DNA of 64,000 nucleotides from Phycisphaerales bacterium (GCA_029268515.1 JAQWNP010000016.1:248001-312000), one strand, 5' to 3'; shown: positions 1-8,917, counted from the stretch's first letter. Notes: generated by a model not told the origin, from the letters alone. Program-made: numbers and translations.

Positions 1-119
1 TCACGCAGCAAAGCTGCAGAAGACTCATGGTCTAACGCCAAGAGTAATATTGCTGCCTTTTGCACGCCACTTAGATCATCGCATTGATCAGGAAGTTGTT
101 GCCTAGGAAGTGGAATCAC
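1..119 (-). CDS. fliG: Flagellar motor switch protein FliG, N-terminal fragment
   Basis: Reading leftwards from a GTG at 119, the frame is open to the window edge and gives about 39 residues. They include KAAILLLALDHESSAALLR, the typical start of the FliG N-terminal domain, which binds the FliF C-terminus in the MS ring/C ring. The GTG lies one codon after the fliF stop and in the same frame, so the two are translationally coupled. The gene is cut by the window edge. The start is inferred; no ATG is available between the fliF stop and the conserved helix. Confidence 0.85.
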   Translation of the reverse strand, partial: MIPLPRQQLPDQCDDLSGVQKAAILLLALDHESSAALLR

Positions 120-122
120 GGC

Positions 123-1793
123 TCAGTTATTCTCTCCATCACTGACAACCCATTGCCGCAGCAATCCCGCTGCATCAGTTGGACTCGTTCGAACGACACC
201 AGAAATTTGATCAATCATCTCTTGGCGGCGAAGAGCTTCATCTTCAACCTCAACACCTAATAGCGCTGGCTTCATAGGATCAACTTCTGCTGCTACATCC
301 GCATCTCCGGTTGCTAGCATGACTGGTATGCCAAGAAGCTCTTCCTGAGTAATGTCGTGCTCCTTATGACTCGCACGACGAACCATCATAAACATCATTG
401 CCACGCTAATAAGCGCAAGCCCGCCAAGGCCTCCGTACTTGATACTCGCATCAACCAATGGACTGGCTAACCAAGACCCTTGCACTGTGTTTGGCAACGG
501 ACCAGCCATTGCTTTGGTTTTCTGATAATCACTAAGAAAACTGACTTCGACTGTTCCTAGCATGCCTCCCTGCATCGCACTTGTATCAACAAGCGGCAAC
601 ACAGCTGCCTTGATTGCCGCTTGTTGCTCCTGCAGAATGGGATCTAATTCAAGTGATGTTGGTGGATTTTCTGCCTGAGGATACTGTCGCTCAAATATTT
701 GAATGAGATGAGATCGTGGCACCCCAATACTCGCATTGATTTTGACTGCGTAGCCCCCTGCATCATGAGTTTGCCGATTTCGATTTCCGAAAGCGACCGC
801 TGAACTTGTCTCGTTACTTTCATCTTCCAGCGATCTATAGTTGTCGTTTCCAACATTAATACTAAGACTCGCATTGGGACGAATGCCGGCCTCCGAATGC
901 ACACTCCCCGTACCTGAAGTGATTGAACGAGAAGCCTCTCGTACTGTACTCCGCTTGGGGTCTTCATAGGCTTGAGAATGTTCAACGACTTCACGCGTGT
1001 CAACTTGTGCATTGACACTCACCCGAACCCCATCAATGTAGCCCAGAATATTGAGTATTGCCTCCCGAGTATGCTTTTCTCGCTCGATTTTGACCTCAAG
1101 ATTACGACTCACGCTCGACATTTCTTGACCACGAGCACTGCGAGATCGACTCGTCATTGCATCAATCACTTGAACACGTTCGACATCTAACCCGGCATGC
1201 GACCCCGCAACGAGCCTCGCTATGGCATCAACACCATCTTGAGATATCTCATTACCAGAACTCACAACAGTGACCGATGCCGACCGCGGCCGATGCGACG
1301 TACCAAAGCCGATTGCATCTTGATCTTCCGCGATCACTACAGTAGCTGACTGTATGCCCTTCATTTGAGTGATCATTCGGGCCAACACGTTCTGCTTAGC
1401 AATACGCTCACGCGTTTTAAACTGGCCACGCGTCATGAAAATACTTTCATCTGCTGCCAGGGATTCAAAGTCAATTTGATCTGGCTGAATCACTTGCGAC
1501 TCGTTCATACGTGTTAACACCAATGAACGATCTTCAGTAGCAACAAGGATCTGGCCGCGCGACTCCTCGTAATTGATACCAGCGCTATCTAAATAGCTAA
1601 TTGCATTTGCCTTCACTTCTGGGGTGAGTCGCAAAGGCAGAGGTACCATATCGGGATTACCCGCATACAGTGCGACCAAGAACAGCGCCATAACTAATAT
1701 GACAGCCAGTGATGCCACAAAAAGACGTGCGCTTGCTGGAAGTTCGCGCATTCCATCCCAGTAACGTCGTACTGACTTAAATTGAGCCTGCAT
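123..1793 (-). CDS. fliF: Flagellar MS-ring protein FliF
   Basis: FliF (556 aa from the chosen start) builds the MS ring of the flagellar basal body in the inner membrane. One membrane segment lies near residues 20-45 and a second near 452-472. Between them is the periplasmic region with ring-building folds and a Ser/Thr/Asn-rich stretch. The cytoplasmic tail ends in a segment expected to bind FliG, the next gene. The start is placed at an internal ATG because GGAGG sits 8 bases before it (plus strand 1802-1806). The upstream ATG at 1808 has no such site and would add five residues. A hairpin-rich leader separates it from fliE. Confidence 0.93.
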   Translation of the reverse strand: MQAQFKSVRRYWDGMRELPASARLFVASLAVILVMALFLVALYAGNPDMVPLPLRLTPEVKANAISYLDSAGINYEESRGQILVATEDRSLVLTRMNESQVIQPDQIDFESLAADESIFMTRGQFKTRERIAKQNVLARMITQMKGIQSATVVIAEDQDAIGFGTSHRPRSASVTVVSSGNEISQDGVDAIARLVAGSHAGLDVERVQVIDAMTSRSRSARGQEMSSVSRNLEVKIEREKHTREAILNILGYIDGVRVSVNAQVDTREVVEHSQAYEDPKRSTVREASRSITSGTGSVHSEAGIRPNASLSINVGNDNYRSLEDESNETSSAVAFGNRNRQTHDAGGYAVKINASIGVPRSHLIQIFERQYPQAENPPTSLELDPILQEQQAAIKAAVLPLVDTSAMQGGMLGTVEVSFLSDYQKTKAMAGPLPNTVQGSWLASPLVDASIKYGGLGGLALISVAMMFMMVRRASHKEHDITQEELLGIPVMLATGDADVAAEVDPMKPALLGVEVEDEALRRQEMIDQISGVVRTSPTDAAGLLRQWVVSDGENN

Positions 1794-1816
1794 CGCTTTG
1801 GCCTCCATGCCACGAT

Positions 1817-1882
1817 CGGCTTTCGCCGAAGCCGACTGCGATCAGTCGGCTTACCCTCACCTAGAGCCATCCATGGCTCTAG
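1817..1882 (-). promoter_or_regulatory. Overlapping hairpins in the fliE-fliF spacer
   Basis: Three inverted repeats fill the 102-base spacer before fliF. In transcript order they are: a 10-base dyad (1861-1870 with 1873-1882); a perfect 10-bp stem with a 4-base loop (1829-1838 with 1843-1852); and a 6-bp stem (1817-1822 with 1829-1834). The last two share 1829-1834, so only one can form at a time. There is no U-run, so this is not an intrinsic terminator. Likely roles are mRNA processing or stability control, or gating of the fliF ribosome site 11 bases further on. The function is inferred; the pairing is read directly. Confidence 0.6.
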
Positions 1883-1895
1883 AACCTAACGCGAT

Positions 1896-2216
1896 CTAAA
1901 CCCGCGTCTGCTTAATCTCATCATATGCTTCTAACACCTTATTGCGTACCTGAAGAAGCATCTTAAAGGCTGTATCTGCCTTCTGTGTTGCAATCATGAC
2001 TTGTTCAATATCATCACGCCGCCCTGCCGAAAGATCTTCCATTGCAGCGGTTGCATCTGCCTGCAATTGATTGACCTGATCAAGCTGACCTTGCAAAACC
2101 TGCTTGAACTCTGGCCCAGTCGGCGCAGTACCGGGTGGGCCAAGTGGATTCTGCTTCTGCAGCGGTCCCTTGACGGTTGTTACTGAATTGCCGATCAGTC
2201 CTAATGGATCACTCAT
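1896..2216 (-). CDS. fliE: Flagellar hook-basal body protein FliE
   Basis: FliE (106 aa, usual size) joins the MS ring to the proximal rod. The C-terminal half carries the family pattern, with the conserved helix around ADTAFKMLLQVRNKVLEAY. The N-terminus is Pro/Gly-rich. It is the third gene of the flgBCfliEFG unit. No strong ribosome site precedes the ATG, only GAGAA, and a small dyad lies in the 56-base spacer after flgC. Confidence 0.92.
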   Translation of the reverse strand: MSDPLGLIGNSVTTVKGPLQKQNPLGPPGTAPTGPEFKQVLQGQLDQVNQLQADATAAMEDLSAGRRDDIEQVMIATQKADTAFKMLLQVRNKVLEAYDEIKQTRV

Positions 2217-2232
2217 GGTTCATTCTCACACG

Positions 2233-2252
2233 GTGGCGACGTTTGCCGCCAC
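2233..2252 (-). repeat. Small inverted repeat in the flgC-fliE spacer
   Basis: GTGGCG at 2233-2238 pairs with CGCCAC at 2247-2252 across an 8-base loop. It lies just upstream of fliE. There is no U-tail. It may be a stability or translation element; the function is unknown. Confidence 0.35.
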
Positions 2253-2272
2253 AACCCTTGACATCGGCAGAA

Positions 2273-2677
2273 TCATCCGATGATCTGTAACGCTGCATTA
2301 ATCATGGCTTTAGAGGCCTCAATAGCTGAAATATTTGCTTCATAGGACCGAGCCGCTTCGAGGGCATTCATCTGCTCGACCACAACAGAGACGTTTGGGT
2401 AGCCCACATAGCCAGCCTCGTCAGCCCAAGGCGATCCAGGCTCATATCGCATCTGAAAGTCACTTTGGTCTAACTCGATCTCAATGACGCTGACACCTTC
2501 AGTGCTACCTGTCATGCCGTCACCGGCGGCCAGTATCGCTGCGCGCCGCCGATAAGGGGCATACTCACCCTTTTCATTAAGGATCGTCTCAGCATTGGCA
2601 ATGTTGTTGGAAATGACATTCAGCCTTGTGTGCTGAGCGATCAGTCCAGTCGTTGATATATCAAGTGCTTCAAACAT
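2273..2677 (-). CDS. flgC: Flagellar basal-body rod protein FlgC
   Basis: FlgC (134 aa) is a proximal rod subunit exported by the flagellar type III system. The N-terminus has the rod/hook signature (ALDISTTGLIAQ, then NVISNNIANAET). The C-terminus has the matching family helix (EQMNALEAARSYEANISAIEASKAM). The start at the second ATG is preferred because GGAAG lies 6 bases ahead of it; the earlier in-frame ATG, four codons upstream, lacks a site. It follows flgB by about 40 bases in the same transcript. Confidence 0.93.
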   Translation of the reverse strand: MFEALDISTTGLIAQHTRLNVISNNIANAETILNEKGEYAPYRRRAAILAAGDGMTGSTEGVSVIEIELDQSDFQMRYEPGSPWADEAGYVGYPNVSVVVEQMNALEAARSYEANISAIEASKAMINAALQIIG

Positions 2678-2718
2678 TGTGGCTTCCATGCTCGGTGTAT
2701 AAAGAGGTCTTCATCCAA

Positions 2719-3153
2719 TCAGACCCGCTCAGAAATAGCTGTATTAATGATGTCAAAACGATTCCGTAGCAACTGGGCTGACGCCTGAAACGTCATAAAA
2801 TTCTTGACCAGATCTTGCATCGTACGTTCAAGACTTCGATTATTTTTGTCGTGAAAAAGGATGTTCTGCCCATCCGATTCTGGTTGAACATTGAGGCCAT
2901 CTTTAAGAAACTCAACTTGGCTTGTATTGGTCATCTGCAAGCTTTGACTAGCACCACCCGAGCCGCTGCGCCTTTGGTCAATGGCATCCGCAAGTTGGCC
3001 TTGAAAGGCCTCAACAGACAAGTCCTGAGCTTGAAAACCAGGCGTCGATAGATTGGCGACATTGTTCGCAATGACCTCATGCCGCGCGGCAGAGAATTGC
3101 ACCATTCGCTCCAATACATCAAGTCCCATCGAATTTGTTACGCCGTTAATCAT
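2719..3153 (-). CDS. flgB: Flagellar basal-body rod protein FlgB
   Basis: FlgB (144 aa) is the first rod protein and the first gene of this operon. The N-terminal helix has the rod signature (ARHEVIANNVANLSTPGFQAQDLS). The C-terminus ends with the paired helix (FMTFQASAQLLRNRFDIINTAIS). AGGAAAT stands 5-10 bases before the ATG. The sigma54 promoter described separately begins about 29 bases upstream, so flgB is probably controlled by the response regulator encoded just upstream. Confidence 0.93.
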   Translation of the reverse strand: MINGVTNSMGLDVLERMVQFSAARHEVIANNVANLSTPGFQAQDLSVEAFQGQLADAIDQRRSGSGGASQSLQMTNTSQVEFLKDGLNVQPESDGQNILFHDKNNRSLERTMQDLVKNFMTFQASAQLLRNRFDIINTAISERV

Positions 3154-3181
3154 TTTATTTCCTAGATTCCTCTATACAGGC

Positions 3182-3197
3182 AGCAAACGGCGCTCCG
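3182..3197 (-). promoter_or_regulatory. Sigma54 (-24/-12) promoter of flgB
   Basis: On the minus strand the sequence reads CGGAGCGCCGTTTGCT. This has GG and GC separated by exactly 10 bases and TTTGCT as the -12 part, against the consensus TGGCACG-N4-TTGCW. Transcription would start near 3171, leaving a leader of about 18 bases before flgB. The adjacent upstream gene encodes a sigma54 activator with GAFTGA, which makes the site functionally sensible. Confidence 0.65.
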
Positions 3198-3278
3198 AAC
3201 GCCAAGATCGAGCCTGAGGCCATGTAACAATACCTCAACAGGTGCATTTGGTGCGCAGTGCGCAATCCATGCGCTGTT

Positions 3279-4745
3279 CTATAGGCTCTGCTCAACGACC
3301 TGCATCTCCTTCCATTTCTTCAGTTTCAGACCCAGCGTCCGAACTCCAATTCCGAGCGCTGAAGCACTACGCTGGCGATGCCCATCATGCTTTCTTAGGG
3401 TGGCCACGATCGCATCTCGCTCAATCTGCTCAAGCGTGATATCACCAGCGCAAACGAGATGCTCGTTGACTGTCCAGTAGGAGCCATCAATCACTGGAAT
3501 GTTATGAACCCTGGTATTGACTGGCTTGGTTTCAATTGCAACGCTAAAACGATCTTTCGCAGTAGAACCTAACCAGGGCCCAACAAGTGATTCCTGAATC
3601 ATGTCATTACTTGATAGCACTGCGGCTCGTTCGCATACATTTTGAAGCTCCCGAACATTACCTGGCCAGGCATATTGCATAAGCCGTTGCATTGCTTGCG
3701 GTTCGAATTGCTTGACGTGTCGTCCTTCACGCTGGGCGACCTGCTGAAGGAAGTGAGCGGTCAGCAAAGGAATATCATCTGTATGCTCTCGTAACGGTGG
3801 CATTCGCATTGGCAACACGTTTAGACGGTAGAAAAGATCTTCTCTAAACTTTCCATCACGAACTTCGGCTTGCAAATCACGATTAGAAGTCGCGATGACA
3901 CGAACGTCTACCGAGCGACTCGTACTGGAACCAACCCTCTCAAATGCCTGTTCTTGCAATACACGCAAGAGTTTAGCTTGTAGTTCTGGCGCTATCTCAC
4001 TGATTTCATCAAGCAGTAGCGTACCGCCATCAGCTAATTCAAAACGACCCTTACGTAGTTTATCTGCCCCAGTAAAAGCACCTCGCTCATGTCCAAACAA
4101 CTCAGACTCAAGCAGGGTCGACGACAGCGCCGCACAGTTGAGTGCTAGAAATGGGCCCTTAGACCGTTGGCTTTGTTCGTGTATTGATCGAGCAGCCACT
4201 TCTTTTCCAGAACCAGATTCACCACACAAGAGGACTGTCGCATGACTGCATGCAATTTTGGCAATCTCTTGCTTGATGGATTGCATGGTCATGCCACCTC
4301 CAACCAGTGCATGAGCAGGCATAAGTGAAGCATCCGATGTTTGAGACATCGATGCACGAAGAATTTGATTCTCTTTGACTAAACGACTGTGTTCAATTGC
4401 ACGCTCTACTGTCTGCAGAAGAATATCACCACTAAATGGTTTCGTAAGATAGTCATAAGCACCGCGCTTCATTGCTTCAACAGCTGTTTCAATTGACCCA
4501 TATGCAGTCATTACCACAACTGGAACCTGATCATCAATTGGCCCAATAGCGTCAAGAAGCCCCAGGCCATCCATTTCTGGCATCTGTAGATCTGTGACTA
4601 TCGCATCAAAAGTTCGCTGCGATACGCGCTGCAAAGCAGTAACACCATTGACAGCAGTGACGACCGTATGCCCCTTCTGAGAGAGCGTGCTTGCAACACT
4701 GTCACGCATCATTTCTTTATCATCAACAACAAGAATAGTACTCAC
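3279..4745 (-). CDS. Sigma54-dependent response regulator (FlrC/FlgR/NtrC type)
   Basis: A 488-aa activator in three parts. The receiver domain is at 1-120, with phospho-acceptor Asp52 in TDLQMP and Lys102. The AAA+ domain is at about 148-385, with Walker A GESGSGKE at 175-182, the sigma54-contact loop GAFTGA at 222-227 and Walker B LLLDE. A Fis-like helix-turn-helix occupies about 440-485. It starts inside the kinase stop codon (ATGA overlap), so the two form a two-component pair. Position directly before flgB indicates control of the rod/MS-ring operon; the exact target set is inferred. Confidence 0.93.
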   Translation of the reverse strand: MSTILVVDDKEMMRDSVASTLSQKGHTVVTAVNGVTALQRVSQRTFDAIVTDLQMPEMDGLGLLDAIGPIDDQVPVVVMTAYGSIETAVEAMKRGAYDYLTKPFSGDILLQTVERAIEHSRLVKENQILRASMSQTSDASLMPAHALVGGGMTMQSIKQEIAKIACSHATVLLCGESGSGKEVAARSIHEQSQRSKGPFLALNCAALSSTLLESELFGHERGAFTGADKLRKGRFELADGGTLLLDEISEIAPELQAKLLRVLQEQAFERVGSSTSRSVDVRVIATSNRDLQAEVRDGKFREDLFYRLNVLPMRMPPLREHTDDIPLLTAHFLQQVAQREGRHVKQFEPQAMQRLMQYAWPGNVRELQNVCERAAVLSSNDMIQESLVGPWLGSTAKDRFSVAIETKPVNTRVHNIPVIDGSYWTVNEHLVCAGDITLEQIERDAIVATLRKHDGHRQRSASALGIGVRTLGLKLKKWKEMQVVEQSL

Positions 4746-5698
4746 GGTTGCTTCTCCGTGTCATAAAAGCCTAGTGCTGTGTCATGCCGCCCGATCACGC
4801 AATCGGCAGACGATGCTTCCTTAGGTTGGACACCGTCTGGTGGTAGACATAGTTCAATCCGCGTACCTTTACCCTCTTTACTTCGAACCTGAACATGTCC
4901 ACCATGTGCATCAACAATGCGGTGAACAATCGCAAGACCAAGGCCCGTACCTGTTGCTCGCGTCGTAAAAAATGGATTAAAAATTCGCCCAAGCGCCTTT
5001 GCAGGAATCCCTGGGCCATAGTCCTCAACGGCAATAACCACACGATCCATACGCTGGCCATTAGAACACCGAACGTCAGCTCGAAACACTTCTAAGCTCA
5101 CCATCGGTTCATCATCTGCCTCCAGCAGACTCGCCTCAACTGCATTACGAAGCACATTTGAAATCGCTTGCACTAACAATCCCGAATCTGCCAACAACAC
5201 TTGGTCGCTAATAGACTGGTTTAAAATGACATTATGATGACCTAATAATCCATCACAATTAGCAAGCACTCTTAAAATGAGTTCTTCCGACTGCGTTTCA
5301 TCAACACGCAATGAAGACTCTCTTGCAAACAACAAGATATCTCGCACGATCGAATCAAGGCCTGTAATAGCTCTATCAATTTTTTTGCAAATCTTGTTTT
5401 GGCCAACAGTTGCCGCCTCGTCATTACCAAGCAGTTGCACATAGAGGCGAATTGAGCCAAGAGGATTTCGAATCTCATGAGCAATACCAGCAGCCATTTC
5501 TCCCAGAGCTGCAAGATCGCGAGATCGACGAAGCTGTTCATTCGCCTCAGCCAACTCGCTTTTAAGATGAGTCACTTCTGTCTGAAGTGTTCCATGAGTT
5601 GATTCCAGCCGCTCTGTGGCGAGCGTTACTGACCGCATTAACTCTCTCAGCTCTTCAACTGTCGTAGCTTTACGCGGTGTTGTTTCAATCGTTGTCAT
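4742..5698 (-). CDS. Soluble sensor histidine kinase (FlrB/FlgS-like)
   Basis: A 318-aa kinase with no membrane segment. The N-terminal third is a coiled coil with no PAS pattern I can see. The phospho-acceptor is in GIAHEIRNPLGSIRL (His74). An N box (NVLRNAVEA), G1 (DYGPGIP), F (FNPFFTT) and G2 (GTGLGLAI) follow. It is the likely partner of the sigma54 regulator it overlaps by 4 bases. The start chosen is the ATG with TAGGGA ahead of it, 7 bases after the previous stop; a longer frame would run 65 bases into the upstream gene. The input is probably cytoplasmic, for example assembly state, by analogy with FlgS. Confidence 0.9.
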   Translation of the reverse strand: MTTIETTPRKATTVEELRELMRSVTLATERLESTHGTLQTEVTHLKSELAEANEQLRRSRDLAALGEMAAGIAHEIRNPLGSIRLYVQLLGNDEAATVGQNKICKKIDRAITGLDSIVRDILLFARESSLRVDETQSEELILRVLANCDGLLGHHNVILNQSISDQVLLADSGLLVQAISNVLRNAVEASLLEADDEPMVSLEVFRADVRCSNGQRMDRVVIAVEDYGPGIPAKALGRIFNPFFTTRATGTGLGLAIVHRIVDAHGGHVQVRSKEGKGTRIELCLPPDGVQPKEASSADCVIGRHDTALGFYDTEKQP

Positions 5699-5705
5699 CG
5701 GTTCC

Positions 5706-6224
5706 CTATCCACATTGATCTGCAAATCTCTGCTTGTCCTCTTCATGACCTGTATTCCGATACGCTTCATGTGCTTCTCGGGATTCTGAGAGATCTTTCA
5801 TCTCTTGTTGGACCCGATGACTGCTAACCTCGAGGCGTTCCCGATCTTCCTCGTCCCGACGCATAACGATCCCGAGCAACTCTCCAATTTCTTCAACCAA
5901 GCTCTTAATCTGTATTTTTTCATCTGATGTCGCACCATCAAGCCGCTCATCAAGATGACTTAGCAATGGAGAAAAATCTTCTTGTGTGGTGCTGAATGAA
6001 TCAATCAATTCCTGCCGTTGCGAGAGCAAGCCAATGATTGCATCCGTCCGACCTTCTTTAATCATCGCTTCTTGCTGTGTTGCCCTTGCGACTAGTTCAT
6101 TCACAAGAGTGCGCTGCTGCCGCAATAACTCAATGAGTTCAGCAGCCCACGCCTCAGCGCTGCGGCTCTGATTGTCATTTTTGCTGACATTCTCTTGCAT
6201 CATCGAACCCATACTTTCTGTCAA
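5706..6224 (-). CDS. Small coiled-coil protein, possibly FlgN-like flagellar chaperone
   Basis: 172 aa, nearly all predicted helix, with no signal peptide or membrane segment. Residues about 25-140 have the length and spacing of FlgN-type chaperones (a helix with LVARATQQEAMIKEGR, a second with LLSQRQELID). These chaperones bind hook-junction proteins and feed them to the export gate. The sequence alone does not prove this. It lies between a TPR protein (4-bp overlap) and the flagellar kinase, which supports a flagellar job. The C-terminal 40 residues are highly charged. Alternative: an uncharacterised regulator of the kinase. Confidence 0.55.
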   Translation of the reverse strand: MTESMGSMMQENVSKNDNQSRSAEAWAAELIELLRQQRTLVNELVARATQQEAMIKEGRTDAIIGLLSQRQELIDSFSTTQEDFSPLLSHLDERLDGATSDEKIQIKSLVEEIGELLGIVMRRDEEDRERLEVSSHRVQQEMKDLSESREAHEAYRNTGHEEDKQRFADQCG

Positions 6225-8905
6225 GGATCTGTTCCCACCTGAACCGTTGTCGTCACAGGACTACTTTCTATCCATCGCTCCCAGGCCCTTCGATCCATAA
6301 GTGCATCAGGCTCCGCAAAGGCACTTTCTGGTATTTGTCCCAATCGAATCATGGCACGGCGATGGGCTGCTTGAGCCTCATTAGCACTCTCTAAATTGGT
6401 ATATGCATTGACAATTTGCACAAGTGCATAGACTGATGAATGATGTTTTGGATAGCGACGAGCAACTGATTCATATTCCGTAATTGCTTGGTCATAGGTA
6501 CCAAGTTCGAAAGCACAATCAGCAAAATAGAGACGAGCCAGGCGATCTTCATCTGACAAACTTTTATCTAACGCCAGCCCCTGTACTGGAGTCGACATAA
6601 TTTGAGAAAAAGTGCTCATAGAACTGCGGAGATATTTTTTCCTCTGCTCTTGCAAAGACTTTTTCTTCTCTTGACTCATTGGCGTCATATCCCGCAATAA
6701 ACCACTCTGCTCAGCAGCTAATTGTCGATAGCAGTCTCCAATTCGAAAGAGAACTTCGCCACGCCTTGGATCAAGTGGATACCGCACTGCTGCCTGAGTA
6801 AGAAACTCAATACCACGAGCCCAACGCCCCTCTTCGTATTCAATTTCACCGAGAAGAATCATGGCATCTCGAAAGTCAATTGCTGCCGGAGCCAGACCTC
6901 GATCACCAGATATCACCGCCAACAAGTGCTGTTTCGCTTCAGAGGATCGCTCAAGGGTGCGTAGACATCGAGCCAATGGAACAAAACTGGCCGTGGCTGC
7001 TGGGCTCGAAGGATGAAGATCAATAACTTCTTGATAGATTGACGCAGCACTTTCATAATCCAGCTGCGCCTCATGATTGGTTGCTAAACGCTGGCGTATC
7101 TCAGGAGCCCGTGCATCACTCACTGGAAAACTAGCTAGATAAGTCTGACAAACTTCAATTGTTGCAGACCGCCATGCTCCCTGATCATAGGACTCACTTG
7201 CCAATCGAAGATGGGTTGCCAATTGATGATCATGATTATTTAATGACTGAATAGCCTGAGCGATTTCAAGATGAGTGTCACCGGCTTGCCTATAGAGTTT
7301 GTGAGCTTTCGTTATCTCGCTCGCAATACTTTGGTCAGTCGTGAGATTATCTGCGAGCTGCTTACTCGTCGAAGCCAAACGCTCCAAGACAGAAACTGGT
7401 GGGTTTTCGCTTGGAAAGAAACCGTTTGCCAAGATAATATAATCCAACGCGAGTACGAGATCGCGCTGCACAATCGCTGCATCATGCCGATCTGTCAACG
7501 CAATAGCAATGCGACGGAGTCTTTGTTCGTCACTAGCAGGCGCCATCTCTATGGCTGTACATGCTTCTTGATAGTCCTGAATACTTTCTTGATGCTGCCC
7601 TTCAATACTGAAGCCGGCCGCTCGACCAAGCAAGGCATCCGCTCGGAATTTTGTTTGAGGATAATCGAAAATAACTTCATCAAAAAACACGGTTGCTTCG
7701 GGAATCTTGCCTTCGGATAAATTCAAATCACCAAGATTCACAAGGACTCTTGCTCGGTGTAAGGATCCCAACTCTGAATTTTGCATTGCTGTATTGAGAT
7801 GATGACGCGATCGAATGGGATCACCGTTGAGTTCATAGGCCTCACCTAATACGACAGAAATTTCGGCCAGTGTCTCTTTCCCAACGCCAGATGGTGACTG
7901 CTCTAACCTTCTCATAAAGACCAATAACTGATCTATCACTTCCTGAGCTTTACCTTGAGCAAGCTCAATCTCAGCCTGCCGCAGCATGAGCCACGCGAGT
8001 GTTGACGTATCTTTAGGGATTGATACATCGAAAATAAATGCTTCAAGGATTGCGAGCGAGCGAGCTGGATCATCTTGGTACAGGTCGAGCTCTGCCAATA
8101 CAATTGCTTGCAGAACTCGGTACATTCCTGGCCGAACTAAATCACCATGAGCTGGATGCGTTGCTTTCGCCCCCAGAAATTCTAATTCGTTACGCGCTTC
8201 AAGAATATTGCCACACTCAATCTGGGCCAGTGCCATAGACTCAACTTGCAGATGATTGAGACCACCGCCAACTGCACGTGCACGACCGTAAACATCACAA
8301 ATTTTTCTTGCGTAGGCTATATCTTTGTTATCTGATGTTAGACGCCAAGCAACCAATAGATCGCCAACCAGTCGAAAGTAGCTGGCTCGCTCAATTGCTG
8401 TTGCTTGATCTAGACGAGGCTCAACAGATCCACGGAGTAAGGCTGTTGCTTGTTCCAATTTTCCATCAGCCAATTCCTTGCTTGCCTGACTAAGGACCTT
8501 ACTGACTGGAACTGGGGGCTCATGCAGAAGCGTGAGGTAGAGGCCTAATCCAATCAAGGCACAGCTGAGCACAATGACTGGAACTGCCCATAGTGATCTA
8601 AGCTTCCCAGTACGAGACTCCGGACCAGATACTTGGTGGTCTTTTGTTTGAGCCAAAGCAACATCATCTAAAAGCTGCTGCCTCGCTGCACTAGCAGTGC
8701 CCACAGGCACCTGCCCCGACTCTTCAGTGGTATTCGCAGCCGCCACCGAGCCAGGTTTCCCCAGCTTGGTACTCAACGAAGTTCGTGGTGGACTGTCAGT
8801 ATCCGCCTTCTCTTCAGCTGATCCATCTGGTGCATCCAGATCGCTCAGCTCAGGGCGATTGACATCCTGCCATGGCATCCTGCCGTCCGGCACAAGAGTC
8901 TCCAT
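6221..8905 (-). CDS. Large TPR-repeat membrane protein
   Basis: 894 aa. A charged, Ser/Thr-rich N-terminal segment (about 1-105) is followed by one membrane helix (about 106-128, AVPVIVLSCALIGLGLYLTLL). The rest is a long series of tetratricopeptide-like helix pairs, clearest near AEISVVLGEAYELNGD, RVLVNLGDLNLSEGK, VLFRIGDCYRQL and DCAFELGTYDQAITEYESVARRYP. The bulk should lie in the periplasm. It is the first gene of the run leading to the flagellar two-component pair, so a scaffold or sensing role is possible. No enzyme motif is seen. A 10-bp inverted repeat lies 12 bases before the ATG. Confidence 0.8.
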   Translation of the reverse strand: METLVPDGRMPWQDVNRPELSDLDAPDGSAEEKADTDSPPRTSLSTKLGKPGSVAAANTTEESGQVPVGTASAARQQLLDDVALAQTKDHQVSGPESRTGKLRSLWAVPVIVLSCALIGLGLYLTLLHEPPVPVSKVLSQASKELADGKLEQATALLRGSVEPRLDQATAIERASYFRLVGDLLVAWRLTSDNKDIAYARKICDVYGRARAVGGGLNHLQVESMALAQIECGNILEARNELEFLGAKATHPAHGDLVRPGMYRVLQAIVLAELDLYQDDPARSLAILEAFIFDVSIPKDTSTLAWLMLRQAEIELAQGKAQEVIDQLLVFMRRLEQSPSGVGKETLAEISVVLGEAYELNGDPIRSRHHLNTAMQNSELGSLHRARVLVNLGDLNLSEGKIPEATVFFDEVIFDYPQTKFRADALLGRAAGFSIEGQHQESIQDYQEACTAIEMAPASDEQRLRRIAIALTDRHDAAIVQRDLVLALDYIILANGFFPSENPPVSVLERLASTSKQLADNLTTDQSIASEITKAHKLYRQAGDTHLEIAQAIQSLNNHDHQLATHLRLASESYDQGAWRSATIEVCQTYLASFPVSDARAPEIRQRLATNHEAQLDYESAASIYQEVIDLHPSSPAATASFVPLARCLRTLERSSEAKQHLLAVISGDRGLAPAAIDFRDAMILLGEIEYEEGRWARGIEFLTQAAVRYPLDPRRGEVLFRIGDCYRQLAAEQSGLLRDMTPMSQEKKKSLQEQRKKYLRSSMSTFSQIMSTPVQGLALDKSLSDEDRLARLYFADCAFELGTYDQAITEYESVARRYPKHHSSVYALVQIVNAYTNLESANEAQAAHRRAMIRLGQIPESAFAEPDALMDRRAWERWIESSPVTTTVQVGTDP

Positions 8906-8917
8906 CCAAATCGGGCT

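Noticed and set aside
4795-5061. Second minus-strand frame of 88 codons inside the kinase gene, and many similar frames inside other genes
   Set aside because: These lie within well-supported genes in other frames and show no family pattern; they are shadow frames.
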